From Phytophthora sp. 'mugwort' (lineage: Eukaryota; Oomycota; Peronosporomycetes; Peronosporales; Peronosporaceae): a DNA stretch of 64,000 nucleotides. The notes under the pieces were generated by a model. It was not told where the DNA came from and did no database searches. It saw nothing but the letters and a program-made list of their open reading frames with translations. Position 1 is the stretch's first letter; every line of letters begins with the position of its first letter. Of the stretch, positions 21,986-33,621 are shown piece after piece. The stretch is from assembly GCA_033558025.1 (NCBI GenBank), contig JAUCEF010000007.1:8990001-9054000 (forward strand), in the 5' to 3' direction. The position numbers and the translations under genes are program-made.

Positions 21986-22954
21986 CGTCGCTTAATTCGC
22001 TGGTGCCGTCTTGCTCGCGAGAAACGAAGTGCGAAAGACTGACGGCGTTTGGCTCGGGAGGGGGCCCGCAGCGAAAGTACGTGGCATAAGCTGGGCACTG
22101 GCGCTCAGTGTGTAGGTATTGTGTAAGGGTTGGGGTTATTCCCAATGGATCCCAGCGTCCCGCGGGTTCCAACCGGCGCAAAATGGGGATTTTTTCTTCT
22201 GGCTGAGCCAGCAACAATTGACGTTGCAGTCATTGAGGCAGGATCCACATGCACAGCAAACTGTACATGCACGATGTTGCCATGGATACCCAGATCGGCC
22301 CGGGGCGTATCAGGAAACAATGCAGTCTATCATGTGTTCAGCAGCGGAATGGAAGTCATTTAGCTGGCCCCTAATGTTTAGCGCTAATTCGTAGCAGTAA
22401 AACCGTCGACGAGCCGCCGTCAGCTGCGATGCGACGATGAGCAAAGCAATGCGACGGGTGCCGTCACTTAGCCCGCTGTGCTGGACAGGAGCCACCGCGA
22501 GCGAACAACTACGCCGCAGTTTAGTCATGCTATCATAACTGCTTGTCACTCGTTAGGCCTCGAGCACTTCGTAAAGCATCGAAAAGATACCCTGAGCACA
22601 GCTGCACCACTCACCTTCAAACGTGACGGGTACATGTATCAGAATCGATTGCGCACTTCCAACACCGTTGATTTCACTAGATCTCAAACCCAGTTACCAC
22701 GTATTCAGCCGATTTCTCACCAACTTGTATAGTTGAGGTTGGTCTAGCAGACTAGTCAGGATCTCACAAAAGATTAGGAACAACAGTAAACACGCAGTCA
22801 TCTCAGTGATTTTCTTCACTATAGGCCAATGAGTACGTCATTTCCTACATCACTAAGATACTTACTGAGTACTACACATTCGTCGAAGCTATCGCCGTAT
22901 CCCGCGTTTCAAGCGTAAGCGGTGCTCTCGTGGTCAAAGAATTCCTCACTTTCC
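21986..22954. other. Intergenic, no gene seen
   Basis: This stretch upstream of the second Stealth gene contains only short frames without domains or composition typical of coding DNA. It ends in the transposase relic. Nothing further was recognised. Confidence 0.4.
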
Positions 22955-24210
22955 TCACCGCTCTTGCTCCCCTCTCTGGTGCGTGTGCTCACCGGACGTG
23001 CAACATGAGCAGCGAGCATGCGCCGTAGATGCATACGACGTTTCTCGCAGTAAACGCTTCTGGATAGCCACTCGCTTGGCATGTGCATCGTAACCGATGA
23101 CACGGAGGCGCTTCAAGTAGTTTTGATAGTTGTCACAGTCTTCTCCACGCAAAGGAAAGATACGGACATGGAAGTTGTGAGCGCTACGCAAGCTCGAAAG
23201 AGCATATCGTAATTGCCCTCATCCCAACGATACTTGTCAAAGCACATAGCCCACAACGTGCACAGACGGCCGAAGAAATTCTCGACAGAGACCCGATCAT
23301 GGGCAATGCGATCGTTTGTCTCCACTTGGTCGATATTGAGCTGCTGCAATGGCTTCTTCTTGAACGGTGTAATCGCGCAGAAGTTCACGCCCAGGCCTTG
23401 GTAGCCTTTATTCGCAAACACGGCCCAAGTATCGGGGTACCCGGTGTTCATTGGGCCGTTATCGGCGAAGTCCTTCTCCGCAAAAGCCTTCAAGAGGTGT
23501 TGAAGATAGAAATCGTGGCTCTTGCGAAATATTTCGATATCGGCTTCATTGCCGGGTAGTGAGTAGGGCAGTTGATAGCCAGCCCATTGGGTAGCACAGA
23601 CACTTCGACCTTATGCCCATGCAAGTGATGTTGGCGCAGTAGTAAGCTCTGCGCTCCTTCATTTGCCCGGTTGGCATGTTGCTTTGTTGGAACGTCACAT
23701 TGGTGGCGTATCGAGCGCATGGGTAGTGTCGAAACGTATTGCCTCCTAGCATCAAGACCTCCATGGTGAACGTCTCCGCCGCAGACACCACGTACTTGTT
23801 GTAGAGGAACGGGGTGACAGCTTCAGCGAAAGACGATATCATCTTCTGGAAGGTGCCGGTCTTGATACGAAAAGCGCTCGCCACCAGATCCCACTTGCCG
23901 CAGTGCTTTAGCACAGCTAGCAGCATGAACAGCACGTCCTTGGGCCGCTGACTGCTTTTATACCCCGGCCAACGTTCCAGTTCTCTGTAACATGGGCCCG
24001 GACAGAGCTCCACATGCGCTCATACTCAAGCGGCGAAAAGTTGGTGAGCGAGGTGATGTTTTTGACGTCTTCTCGCAGAAGGCGTGGTAAACTGGAGAGG
24101 GCGAGTCCACTTCATCATCGTGATGATCGAGAAGAACAGATGCCACGCTTGACGGGGGAGCTTGGCGGTCAGCGTCGAGCCGAGCTAACGTGGAGACTCC
24201 TTGAACCAAT
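22955..24210 (-). pseudogene. PIF/Harbinger-like (DDE_Tnp_4) transposase relic
   Basis: The pieces of one transposase lie in order on the minus strand but in different frames. They run from an N-terminal VYHAFCEKTS segment, through GKWDLVASAFRIKTGTFQK and FRHYPCARYATNVTFQ, to KHHLHGHKVEVSVLPNGLA, NKGYQGLGVNFCAITPFKK and IAHDRVSVENFFGRLCTLW. At least two frameshifts (near 23.65 and 23.5 kb) and stops break it. The final acidic residue is present in the SVENFFGR block. The usual DKGYQG motif reads NKGYQG, so a catalytic aspartate is lost. Terminal inverted repeats were not found. It is a dead element between the Stealth pair and the kinase gene. Confidence 0.75.
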
Positions 24211-24975
24211 TCGTTCAGGGAGAACAGCCGATTTGAATCTTCCGGGGTGCTCCTTTAAGAGGGTGCCATAGCAATTGGAGTAGTAGGCGGTGAACTGCAA
24301 AATGTGACGGCGATCTAGTGGAGCAGTTGATCACCGCCATACCCGATCATGCGTATGGGACTGAGTCCTCAGCGATTCGAGAATCTTCAGTCGAAACATG
24401 GCTAATCTAATATTCTAGACGCATTTGGTAGAGTACTCGCTCATCCAGTAGTGTGAGATCTCCTTCTTTGATTTGAACGAATTTCGCATTATGTCCAGAA
24501 TTTGAGCTGAAGGTCTACTAGGAATTGCATCATCGAGCGCAGCTCCGTCCAGCTCCCTGCGGGGACTGGAAATTGACAGTCGTCTGAGATATTTCAGATG
24601 TCCATGAAGCGACCGCTGTCGTACCATCCAATGCCTACACCATCCACTCAATGGGCACTCGCCGAGGCTGGCGATTTCGCGTCGTAGCAACTTGCTTGGT
24701 GTTTGAGGTCACAGCTCAAACCCCAAACTTCCCACGCAAAATTTCGCGCAACTTCTGCGCACCGTAGGACTTGCTCTCAAAGTGGTCCACGCCACTATCT
24801 GCCTCTCTGTGTGGGCCACACCCCGTTTGCTTGGTGGAGAAGACGGTCTCCGTATTGCCTCTCGCGCACCCGAACCCTCCAGCGAAACCTCCGTCGCCTC
24901 CGCTGTGCTTTTGGAAAGTATCCGCCCACCCTCGTCATCTCCTCTACGTTTTAGCACGCGCACAGACTCAGCACC
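24211..24975. other. Upstream region of the OSR1-like kinase
   Basis: No gene was seen in these 765 bp. The pyrimidine-rich stretch in the last 80 bp before the ATG at 24976 probably holds the transcription start of the kinase gene. Confidence 0.4.
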
Positions 24976-26331
24976 ATGGCGGACGAGTGGCCCACCGTCG
25001 CGAGCGAGTACCAGATCATCGAACAGATCGGTCAGGGCGCCTTCGCCAAGGTATGGAAGGCCTACTGCACGCCCAAGAAGATCCACGTGGCTATTAAGAT
25101 CATGGACCTCGAGAAGATCACGACGAGCTTCGAGGACATTCGCGCTGAGGTGCAGACCATGAAGATGACCAACCACCCGAACGTGCTCAAGTGCTACTGC
25201 AGCTTTGTGCACAAGGACCAGCTCTGGCTCGTCACGCAGCTCATGAACAAGGGCTCGTGTCTGCACGTCATGAACCTGCTCAAGAAAAAGGGTCTGGGCG
25301 AGGGCCTCAAGGAGGAGTTCGTGGCCGTCATCTTACACGAGACGCTCAAGGGTCTGCAGTACTTCCACGAGAATGGCCAAATCCACCGAGACATCAAGGC
25401 CGGCAACATCCTGCTGGACAGCGAGGGCCACGTCGTAATTGCCGACTTCGGTGTCTCCGGCTGGATGATGGAGGGCGGCGACCGTCGGAAGAACAGGCAG
25501 ACCTTCGTGGGCACCCCCTGCTGGATGGCACCCGAGGTCATGGAGCAGGTGCGCGGCTACGACTACAAGGCCGATATCTGGTCACTTGGCATCACCGCGC
25601 TCGAGCTCGCCAAAGGCTACGCGCCGTACGCACGCTTCCAGCCCATGAAGGTGCTGCTGCTCACACTGCAGGAGGATCCGCCCTCGCTGCGCACGTATGA
25701 TGTACGTTACTGGAAAAGGAGATTGTGTCGATGAGTCGTATTGTTGACAACTAACGCGTGTATGTGCTAACAGGATGATGGCAGCGGCCACCAGTTTGGA
25801 CGACACTTTAAGGATGTCGTCAAGCTCTGTTTGCAGAAGGACCCTTCTAAGCGGTAAGCTTGACAACCTGTTGGCCTTATAAGCTGTGAAGACAACTGAC
25901 GTTGGGACTGCGTGATGTAGCCCTGGCACATCGGCGCTGCTGAAGCACAGCTTTTTTAAGAAGGCGGGGGATACGACCTACTTGGCTCGGAACCTGCTTA
26001 ACAACATTGAAGACATCGGCGAGAGCTGCATGACAGCAGGGATAGCAGATGCGCTTCCTGGGTAAGAATGAGATCATCGACATCATGGCCTGTCGGTGGA
26101 ATACTACTAGAGACTAAATGCATATTATGATTATGATGTTGTAGAGCGGGGCCGCTTTACGCGAAGGGGACGAAGGGCCCGCCCGGCTCGGAAGCTGAGG
26201 GCTCCAAGTACGTTCCGGGAACTACATGGGTCTTCGACGACGAGGAAGACGACGCCAGCAAGATGTCGATAGACGATTTCGCCAGTCAGTTTGATATGGT
26301 CACGGGTGGCGAGGAATTCCGCTCCAAGTAA
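24976..26331 (+). CDS. STE20/GCK-VI kinase, OSR1/SPAK (Fray) type
   Basis: Exons are 24976-25701, 25774-25853, 25921-26061 and 26145-26331, totalling 1,134 nt (377 aa) in phase. The kinase domain (~11-275) has the GQGAFAKV loop, K41 in HVAIKIM, HRDIKAGN (D139), DFG at 157-159 and the GCK signature FVGTPCWMAPEVM with the T-loop threonine at ~176. These features and the length fit the OSR1/SPAK group, which regulates cation-chloride transport downstream of WNK kinases in animals. The C-terminus carries TTWVFDDEEDD and DFASQFDMVTGGEEF, resembling the WxFD extension that follows the OSR1 kinase domain. No separate CCT docking domain is visible, so the protein looks shorter than the animal enzymes. 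Confidence 0.85.
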
Positions 26332-26887
26332 ACGCAGCAGTAACCCCCCCCCATTAAGCCCCGGACATACTCAACGCGGTGTCCTTAACAAACTTTCGGG
26401 AAGAAAGGAGAAGCCTCATTTAACAAACCAAAGAGAAGGCAGCCATGGAGTGTCCACGTAAGCTTAGCAGAAAACATTAAATTCAGGTCTGTTTTTGTTT
26501 ATCTTGGCTCATATTTGCCTCGGGAATTTCAGTGAGATTCACCTCGCACCTTTCGCTTGGTTACTGTGATACTTGTATCGAACATCCACCTCAATGGATT
26601 GAGCTTGATGGAGCCAAATAAATTCACCAGAAGAAAAAGCTGGCGAAAATGCGTCGAAACACCCTACCAAATAAACCGCAAACGAAAAAAATCGTTGAAA
26701 CGAGAAAACGAGAAGTTGCATGATAAATTACGTATAGACCACAAAACCAAGATTAAAGTGAGCGCTTCGTACCCCACTCAGCTGCATGTACCTGTTGCTG
26801 CCTTCTGGTACTTCAATACACTATCTGACATCTGCTGAAGTGCCCGAGGCAGTTTGTTTTTTCTGAATAAAGATTTGCACCGCTTGA
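26332..26887. other. Convergent intergenic region
   Basis: These 556 bp separate the stops of the kinase gene and the AP2-domain gene. The stretch is AT-richer than its neighbours and shows no supported gene. It should hold both polyadenylation sites. Confidence 0.4.
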
Positions 26888-29800
26888 TCAAACAAGTCCA
26901 CCCACTTCGTCGTACTGCGTAGCACCTGCTAAAGGTTTGCCTGCTGTCTCGCGTGTATATTCTCTTGACCAAAGCACACAGCCACAGGCAGCATTCGCAA
27001 TGGCAGCAGACGCTGGGCGAATAGGATATAGAAGACCAGCAAACAACGCCAATACAAACGCCGGGATTAAAGAGACCACGGAGACGACAAACTTCGCGCC
27101 GCTGAAGTACAAGATCCGACCCCACACTTGTCCCTTGCCGTGATAGCGGAACATACCACCTTTCCGCGGCTTTCCAGCGGAGTCAGCCTTCTCTTCGACC
27201 AGACGGTTCAAAACCATGCGCTGGTCCCTAGAGGTACAGCTACTGTTGGCGCGAGACAACTCCATGTCCGATAATGCGTCCAGTGTGGCGACGATACCCG
27301 AAGCAGCAGGCGGTACCACCAGGAGTACAAGTAGCAGCAAAATGCCCACCGGGATGAATAGCACAGAAAGCGGCACGGAGGCAAAAGAGTATGCCAGGAG
27401 CTTTGGCAGACTGTTCGGTTCTTTCGTCGAAGATGACGCAGGAATAGTAGGTCGATCGTTTGTGCTGGCTTTAATCGCGATAGCCGTTGCCACTGGGGAT
27501 TCTGCAGTTTGTACGTTACCACCCTTCTGCTTCGGTGAGACGTATGGACGGTAGTCGGAGGTAGCAGCCATCTGCAGGTCTTCGCTGTCACCGTCCACAT
27601 CTTTCCACACATCAGCCTTAACTTGAGGAAGGTCCGACGAGCCCGTTTCACGATCAAATATCGAGTCCTTAGAATCAGATCTGAAGTAGCCGTCCACATC
27701 CATAGGCGTGGTTTTGTCCTCCAACAAGTTCTGCTTGGACGACGAGGAAATGCCCTCACCAGTGATGTAGCCAATTGATAGTTTGCTGCCAGTCAGTCCA
27801 CCACTACTGAGGCCATCCTCGCTAAAGGATGTGCCTGACAACATCTCGTGCTGACCCTTGTTCACTTTTACTCTCTTCTTCTCCGGAAGTTCATCAGCAT
27901 CAGCCAGCTTGTCGCTGTCATTGTGGCCCGCATGTGTCTGTGGTCCTCCGCTGATGTTCAAGTCTTCCACCATTTTATTGCGCTGTCGCAGAAGTGTGCG
28001 TGTGTTACCAATTTGGAAGTTCATTGACTCCGTGTGACCCAGACGCTCGAATGTCGTCTTTTCGCGCGAGTAGAACACGTCAATTTCGAAGAAATAGAGA
28101 AACTCGGCAGCAAGGGGGTCTCCACCGACATCACCATCAGTCCCATGCGTCGACATGGCTGGGCTCGAGCTTTGCACGTGGCGCCGCTTTTTAGGCAGAT
28201 CAAATTCGAATTTCCACACATCCGGGTGAAATGTCACGTCAAATTGTACACCCTCCATGTCTTTGCCAAGAGAAGCGAAACTGTCGATGACACCGACGGC
28301 GCTAACACCCTGAAGGGCTTTCATTTCCGGTAAACTCAGCAACTGCTGCTCTGTCAGCGTCATGTTGCGAGAAAATGTACTGTTGCAACGCGCCAACACA
28401 AGCAAACCATTTTGCGCCACAGACGCACCTGCGGGTGCCGGGATGGACACATGGGCCTTCACCGGAGCTCGGCAAACACCCTTGCACCGGTGTTGGAGGT
28501 TCTCAATACGTACGCGGTAATAGTCTCCATGCTCTGGACAATACGGGAAGCACTGAATATTCTTGCGATCATTACGCCAGTATTTCTCCAAAAACCGGGT
28601 TTGAATATCGATGATCGCTGGTGACGGCGATCCTGGAGGCATAATCAGACCTGAATTCGCAGCCACAGGGGCCACCAAGAAGGGGGTCATCATTTCGTCT
28701 TCGAGCTTCACGTCGCTGATGGCAATGCCACTACGTGACGAGCTGCCGGTCATTGTGTTATCGGAATCGAAGTCAAGACTATGAATCTTCTTGAACCGAA
28801 TGTTCTGCGTCATAGCAGGATTCTGCTGCGTAACAGCAGTGTTTTCCTGTATATCTCGCTGCACGACAACAGCAGCGTCGTTCTCCGACAGGAAGTACTT
28901 GGTCAGTTCATCCAGCTCATCCACGTCGAAATCCAATGAGTTTGTCGTCGTTGACTCAAGTTGAACCCTACCCATGTTATCCAATTCACTCATCTTTGCG
29001 CTGCCGCTGCTGCTTCCCGTAGCCACAAAGCTACCCATACTGCCATTGTCCATTCGCCCCTGCACCGTGTTTCCCTTCAGCAACGAATGAGAAGACGAAG
29101 AGCGGTTAATGTCTTTAATGATCTGGTCCAGGTTGTCTTCCTGCGTGAATGAGTCCACGGCCGAAGCGATGACCGCAAGGGGTAAACTGTCACGCTTTTG
29201 GTCCTGCTGTTGTTGCTGCTCGTCAATCAGAGCTGCACCTCCTCGATCCGATGAAATTTTTGCCACGTCATTGAACGAATCCGAGAAAAACTGTTCCGTA
29301 TCCTCTGAAAAGCTAAACTTGAGCGAGCCCACCGACACATTGCTGGAGCGACGGCTGAGGAAGTTTGCGTCTTCCTCGTTAGCAAGGTTGAGGTCCAAGC
29401 TGTGGCTAGACGCCCCCATCATGTCCAGTACTACATTAGCAGATACAGTTGAAGGCTCGGCTGCAGGAGACGGGGCCGTTGGTGGTACCAGAGACGGCGT
29501 AGCTGCAGAGGGTGTCGTGATCTGCTGTCGGTTGAAAACCTCCTTCTTGGGCGACACCGACGACGGCCCTGTCGAGGAAAATCCTGTGGGAGAACTCACT
29601 GAGCACTCGCACTCGCTCTGAAACTGAGGCAGTCCAAGTGGGTTCACAAACTGGCCACATTTATCACAGAAGTTGGCAAACTTGGCAAACTTCTGTGGGT
29701 AATTAATCTTCAAATACTCGTCGTACGCATGAGCAGCTTCCTCCGGGGTCTTGCAAGTGTTGGTAATGCGCTTGGCGCTATACTTGGCACCCCACGAGGT

Positions 29801-30366
29801 TTTGCTCGTCTGCGTCACGCCGCGATACTTGGAGGTCTGTGGAGGGAACATTTTGTCACAAGATCAGCATCAGAACGAGAACCCACGCACTGGTAGTGCA
29901 AGGGTCACAAGTTGAAAACGTTTCACACCTTTCCCTTGATGACCTTGCCCGCGAACTTCTGCTGCTGGGGCTGCTGAGGATTCACAGTCGTCAGGTCGCC
30001 TGTGCTGAGGTCGCCCACGACGTCCACAAGCTCACTGGTGTTGGCGGTCTGCAGGAACGACATGTCCTGGTAGTTCTGCTCATCAGTCGGGGTCACCACC
30101 GAGTAGTCGGACTCCTCGGACGTGTACCCGTTCGAGTTGCTCAGCGGCGTGTCGCTCAGCGTCGGTTGCGGGGCCACGATAAAGTCTGATGGCGTTCCAT
30201 TTAATCCCATGAAATTGGATAAGACTCACTTACGGTATAGATCATAGAATAAAGAGACGGCTGACGCACCTTGCAGAAAGTTGGTGCCGGGCTCCTCCAG
30301 CTCCTCCAGGTGTGCGTCCAGCGGGTCGTACTCGTCGCACGTCGGCAGCGGCTGCGTCTGCATCAT
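26888..30366 (-). CDS. AP2/ERF-domain protein with C-terminal membrane segments
   Basis: Exons are 30366-30270, 30185-29929 and 29836-26888, totalling 1,100 aa in phase. The AP2-type DNA-binding domain lies at ~119-178 (TSKYRGVTQTSKTSWGAKY, then EEAAHAYDEYLKIN) and is split from the N-terminus by an intron just before it. A putative zinc-binding FCDKCGQF follows. Residues ~190-480 are Ser-rich and acidic, like an activation region. Residues ~530-780 look folded and hold PYCPEHGDYYRVR, HRCKGVC, FDVTFHPDVWKFEFDLPKK and EFLYFFEIDVFYS; this part has no family I recognise. Near the C-terminus are a strong hydrophobic span (~935-962) and a second one (~1030-1056). The layout fits a membrane-held transcription factor released by proteolysis; that role is inference. 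Confidence 0.82.
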
Positions 30367-31282
30367 GGCTGGCGTCTGTATCTGTGTCTGAAATCGGGTT
30401 CTGGCGGGATCTCGGGGTCCGTCGACGGCGCGTGCGGCTGCTATGTGTCTACCGCGAGCGCTAGGGCCGCGCTGCTGCTACTGCTAATGCTGCTGTTTAT
30501 TGCTGTGGGAAAGCCTCGATGCTAAAGCTGCTGCGGTGTCTTCTTCCTCGCTCCTTAATAAGCCGCAATTAGACTGGAAGGGGGGCGGGTCTGGACAAGC
30601 TGAATATCTGGGTGTCCTACGCCATCTGCTGCAAAATGTCGCAATATATTGTCGTTTTGTGTGGCGGTAGTCAGAATCTCGCGACCTGATTGGTCGCACG
30701 TGAAGCAAATTGCTAATTCAGTATGTACCGGACAAATATGGTGTTATTGGCTGGTCTCATGCGGCCGGCATGATGTGGGCAGGCATCGCTGCGGCCGCCG
30801 GATTCTTTTGTCGTTGGCGCGTTGAGAATGAGTTTCCAGCTAGACAGAAGGTTGCAGCGGTCCCGACCGATCCCCTAGTGCTTTGTTGGATGCAATTTGA
30901 CCACGTGGCTAGGAACACGAACGAACCGAGCTCCTGCAAAACGCAGACACATGTATCCTTGTGGCGAAACCGCAACGCTATGTACCGTATAGCTATGTAC
31001 CGTTTCGCTAAGATTACGGGCCAACTGATACTTAATATGGCGCGGAGGCAATCCGCCACAACCTCGACAAAACGTATGATGGTTGACCCTGCAACCTGGA
31101 CTTTACAGAGGCTTCCCCCAAGTGTGTTTGCGCGACCGTCGTTGTGACACAGCTTATATTGCCTGACTGAGGTGCTCGAGGCCAGTGAGCTAAATGTATT
31201 GGAACCAACATCGAATTCGAACTGTTCCCGACAAATCGATAGGACCCCAAAAATCGAGGAAGATGCTGAGTACTTTTTAATG

Positions 31283-31321
31283 TTAGATATTATTGTCTAC
31301 TTAGAAGTAAATAATATCTAA
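31283..31321. repeat. 12-bp perfect inverted repeat, 15-nt loop
   Basis: The arms TTAGATATTATT (31283-31294) and AATAATATCTAA (31310-31321) are exact reverse complements. It is AT-rich and could be a hairpin or the remains of a small inverted-repeat element. Confidence 0.6.
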
Positions 31322-31784
31322 GCAAATATTGTGTTGTTTTAGAATTAATTTGCCGTCAAAACTATAGTACCGGACCCTTTTTACAACTTAAGATACCGGT
31401 ATAAACCTCTTACAAACTTCATAATATTCGGTGACTATATACACACGGTATCGTACTTAAATGAGATCAGCCAGATCCGCAAAAAATTGAATACTTGGTA
31501 CTAACTCTATTGTATAATTACAGGTGCGGACACAAAAGAGTGACATCTGTAGCCAGCCCTGATATTTAAACCAATCAGAACTCGGAAAATAAATTTAGGT
31601 ACGCATACCAAAATTAACTTTGGCACGGACAAAACGTCGCTCTAGCGCTCAACCTGTTTGCGACCTCTTTTTTATTCAGGTGACGAGGGTTCAATTCCCA
31701 CGAATGAAAAGTTAATCGCCCGAAAAGGTGACGTTTTTTATATTTAAAAAGCATACCTTAAGAAGATCCGAGTGAGTAGGTGTT

Positions 31785-31811
31785 TATTTTAATATTCTAA
31801 ATATTAAAATA
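31785..31811. repeat. 12-bp perfect inverted repeat, 3-nt loop
   Basis: The arms TATTTTAATATT (31785-31796) and AATATTAAAATA (31800-31811) are exact reverse complements around CTA. It lies in the same AT-rich island as the repeat 490 bp upstream. Confidence 0.6.
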
Positions 31812-32010
31812 TTACGTGTATGTACGTACTAAAGAGAAAACATGCATGTCATAATGTAGGTGTCGTATTTAATATTTCTTAACATATTAAAAAAAATACA
31901 TGAATAAGATTCCAGCTTGTGATTAGAGCATGCACAAATGCCCTTTTTGATGCACGTCACTTGATTAAAAAATGAAAATTGATCGAATTGTTTCAAAAAA
32001 AAGCTGAAAA

Positions 32011-33552
32011 ATGACTGGGACGCACGTCGAGTCGCTGCAGGACTTGCCACCGCTCGCCAGCAACGAGAACCCGCCAAGCATCTCCGTACATGGTCGCTTC
32101 ATCCGCAAGCGCAATTTGTCGTACGTTGGAATTGACTGCTCTACCGCTTCTTTTCCATTAGAGCGCCCTTAACTTTTCGGTCTGGTGGTTGCTGCTCTGC
32201 TGCAGCAAGGGCCTCGTATTCGGCGACATTCAGCTTAAAGATGGCGGTGCGGTGGTTGTACTTCATGCGCTGGTCATTTGGGGATGTCCATCTAATTACG
32301 GTTCGCTGCTCTGGTAGAGCTGCTGGAGGTCATGATTCGCGCACAGGATGGTATTCTGGACTTTGCGGCTATCCGCCAGATCAACTGGGACGTGCATCTC
32401 GGTGATCTGGTCACGGCCCGTGGTATATTGCAACGCAAACGCCACGAACCGGGACACCCGGACGGGTGGCTCTTCGTGTTGCATTCGATCCATGTGGACG
32501 AGCTTTGGAGCTTGCACCACGAAGGCGCCGTGTTCAGCCACATGGGTGGCACGGATCCGGACACGACAGGGGCTGCTGTGAAGGGGTCGTGGGTGTTGCC
32601 GTCTTCGTCGAAGGCAGCGGCGAGCAATAAGTACACCAATATGGTCGTGCTCGACGGCTTCAACGCCTGCAAGTACTACTTCTCGTCGTCTGGCGGCGCC
32701 AATTGTCTGCGTGGAGTGCAATGCCATTTCTGGCATGGTCGGCCAGAAGATTTCAAGGAAAATCGACGGCGTTGGATGGCGAAGAGACTCGAACAACGCG
32801 CAAAAGCTGCGCATCTTGCTGGTGACAGCGGCGATCCGCACTCCAAAATCGACAAGACGCAGCGCAGCCGCATCTTCTGTGATTGGCTTGTGGACTCACT
32901 CGGTGAGCACGTTCTAGCTGCTGGAACGGGTGTTGTCGATGTTGCTGGTGGTAAAGGCGATATCCCAATTCAGCTCTGGATTCAACGTGGCATCCCAACA
33001 ACGATTATCGATCCGGTACGTCACAGATACAAACGGATGGACTTTTATTCGCCATGCATCATAATTTATTTCTTGCATCTTGTGTCTTTGCAGAGACCCA
33101 TGAAGCTCGGCAAATACAATCGCAAGCTTGCTGCCAAAGCTGAATCCTCTCTAGGCCGCAAAATGAGTCCCCAACTGCTTCGCTGCCTCGATGATGAAAC
33201 GCTGAAGCTACACACGGAGCTGTTCACAGACTGTTCCGTACTCGTTGGAATGCATCCGGACGAAGCCACCGAAGCTATTGTGGACGCCGCACTAACACTG
33301 GGCAAGCCGTTCGCCATTGTGCCTTGCTGCGTGATGAGTCGAATGTTTCCTGGCCGTCAATGCCAGGATGGTACACCAGTCGACACTTACGAGACGTTCG
33401 TAAGATATCTCCTAGAAAAGCACCCATCGGTTCAAAGAGCATTTCTACCCTTTGCCGGTCGGAATCAGGTACTTTACCTTTTTGACTACGACAAGGAACG
33501 CGATATTGATGGCGTCCAGACGTCCGGCACATACAGGTACGGCATAAACTAG
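32011..33552 (+). CDS. SAM-dependent methyltransferase with N-terminal OB-fold and CCCH zinc finger
   Basis: Exons are 32011-32120, 32206-32246, 32318-33015 and 33094-33552 (435 aa). The intron at 33016-33093 is 78 bp and open, so retention would keep the frame. Residues ~25-110 resemble the OB-fold of class II aminoacyl-tRNA synthetases (ISVHGRFIRKRNLSKGLVF, DIQLKDG). A CCCH-like finger follows with C168, C180, C186 and H190. The methyltransferase part has the SAM motif VVDVAGGKGD (~256-265), then VLVGMHPDEATEA and FAIVPCCVMSRMFP. The combination suggests an RNA, possibly tRNA, substrate; that is inference. The stop at 33552 is 70 bp from the convergent neighbour's stop, and a final small exon cannot be excluded. 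Confidence 0.75.
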
Positions 33553-33621
33553 GACATGTTCAAATACACCTTTGGCTCCTAATTTTTTTCTGCGGTTGGC
33601 CCAACACGGCCAGGTTCCAAT

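Larger units (their letters stand above)
30367..32010. other. Intergenic with AT-rich island
   Basis: About 1.6 kb separates two divergent genes. The first 850 bp resemble ordinary promoter DNA. From about 31.26 to 31.99 kb the sequence becomes very AT-rich and contains two 12-bp perfect inverted repeats (listed separately) and a pol III B-box-like GGTTCAATTCC near 31.69 kb. No protein-coding gene was supported. Confidence 0.5.

Noticed and set aside
31670..31710. A tRNA gene
   Set aside because: Only the T-loop-like GGTTCAATTCC is present; the stem beside it does not pair fully and no D-arm or acceptor stem was found.
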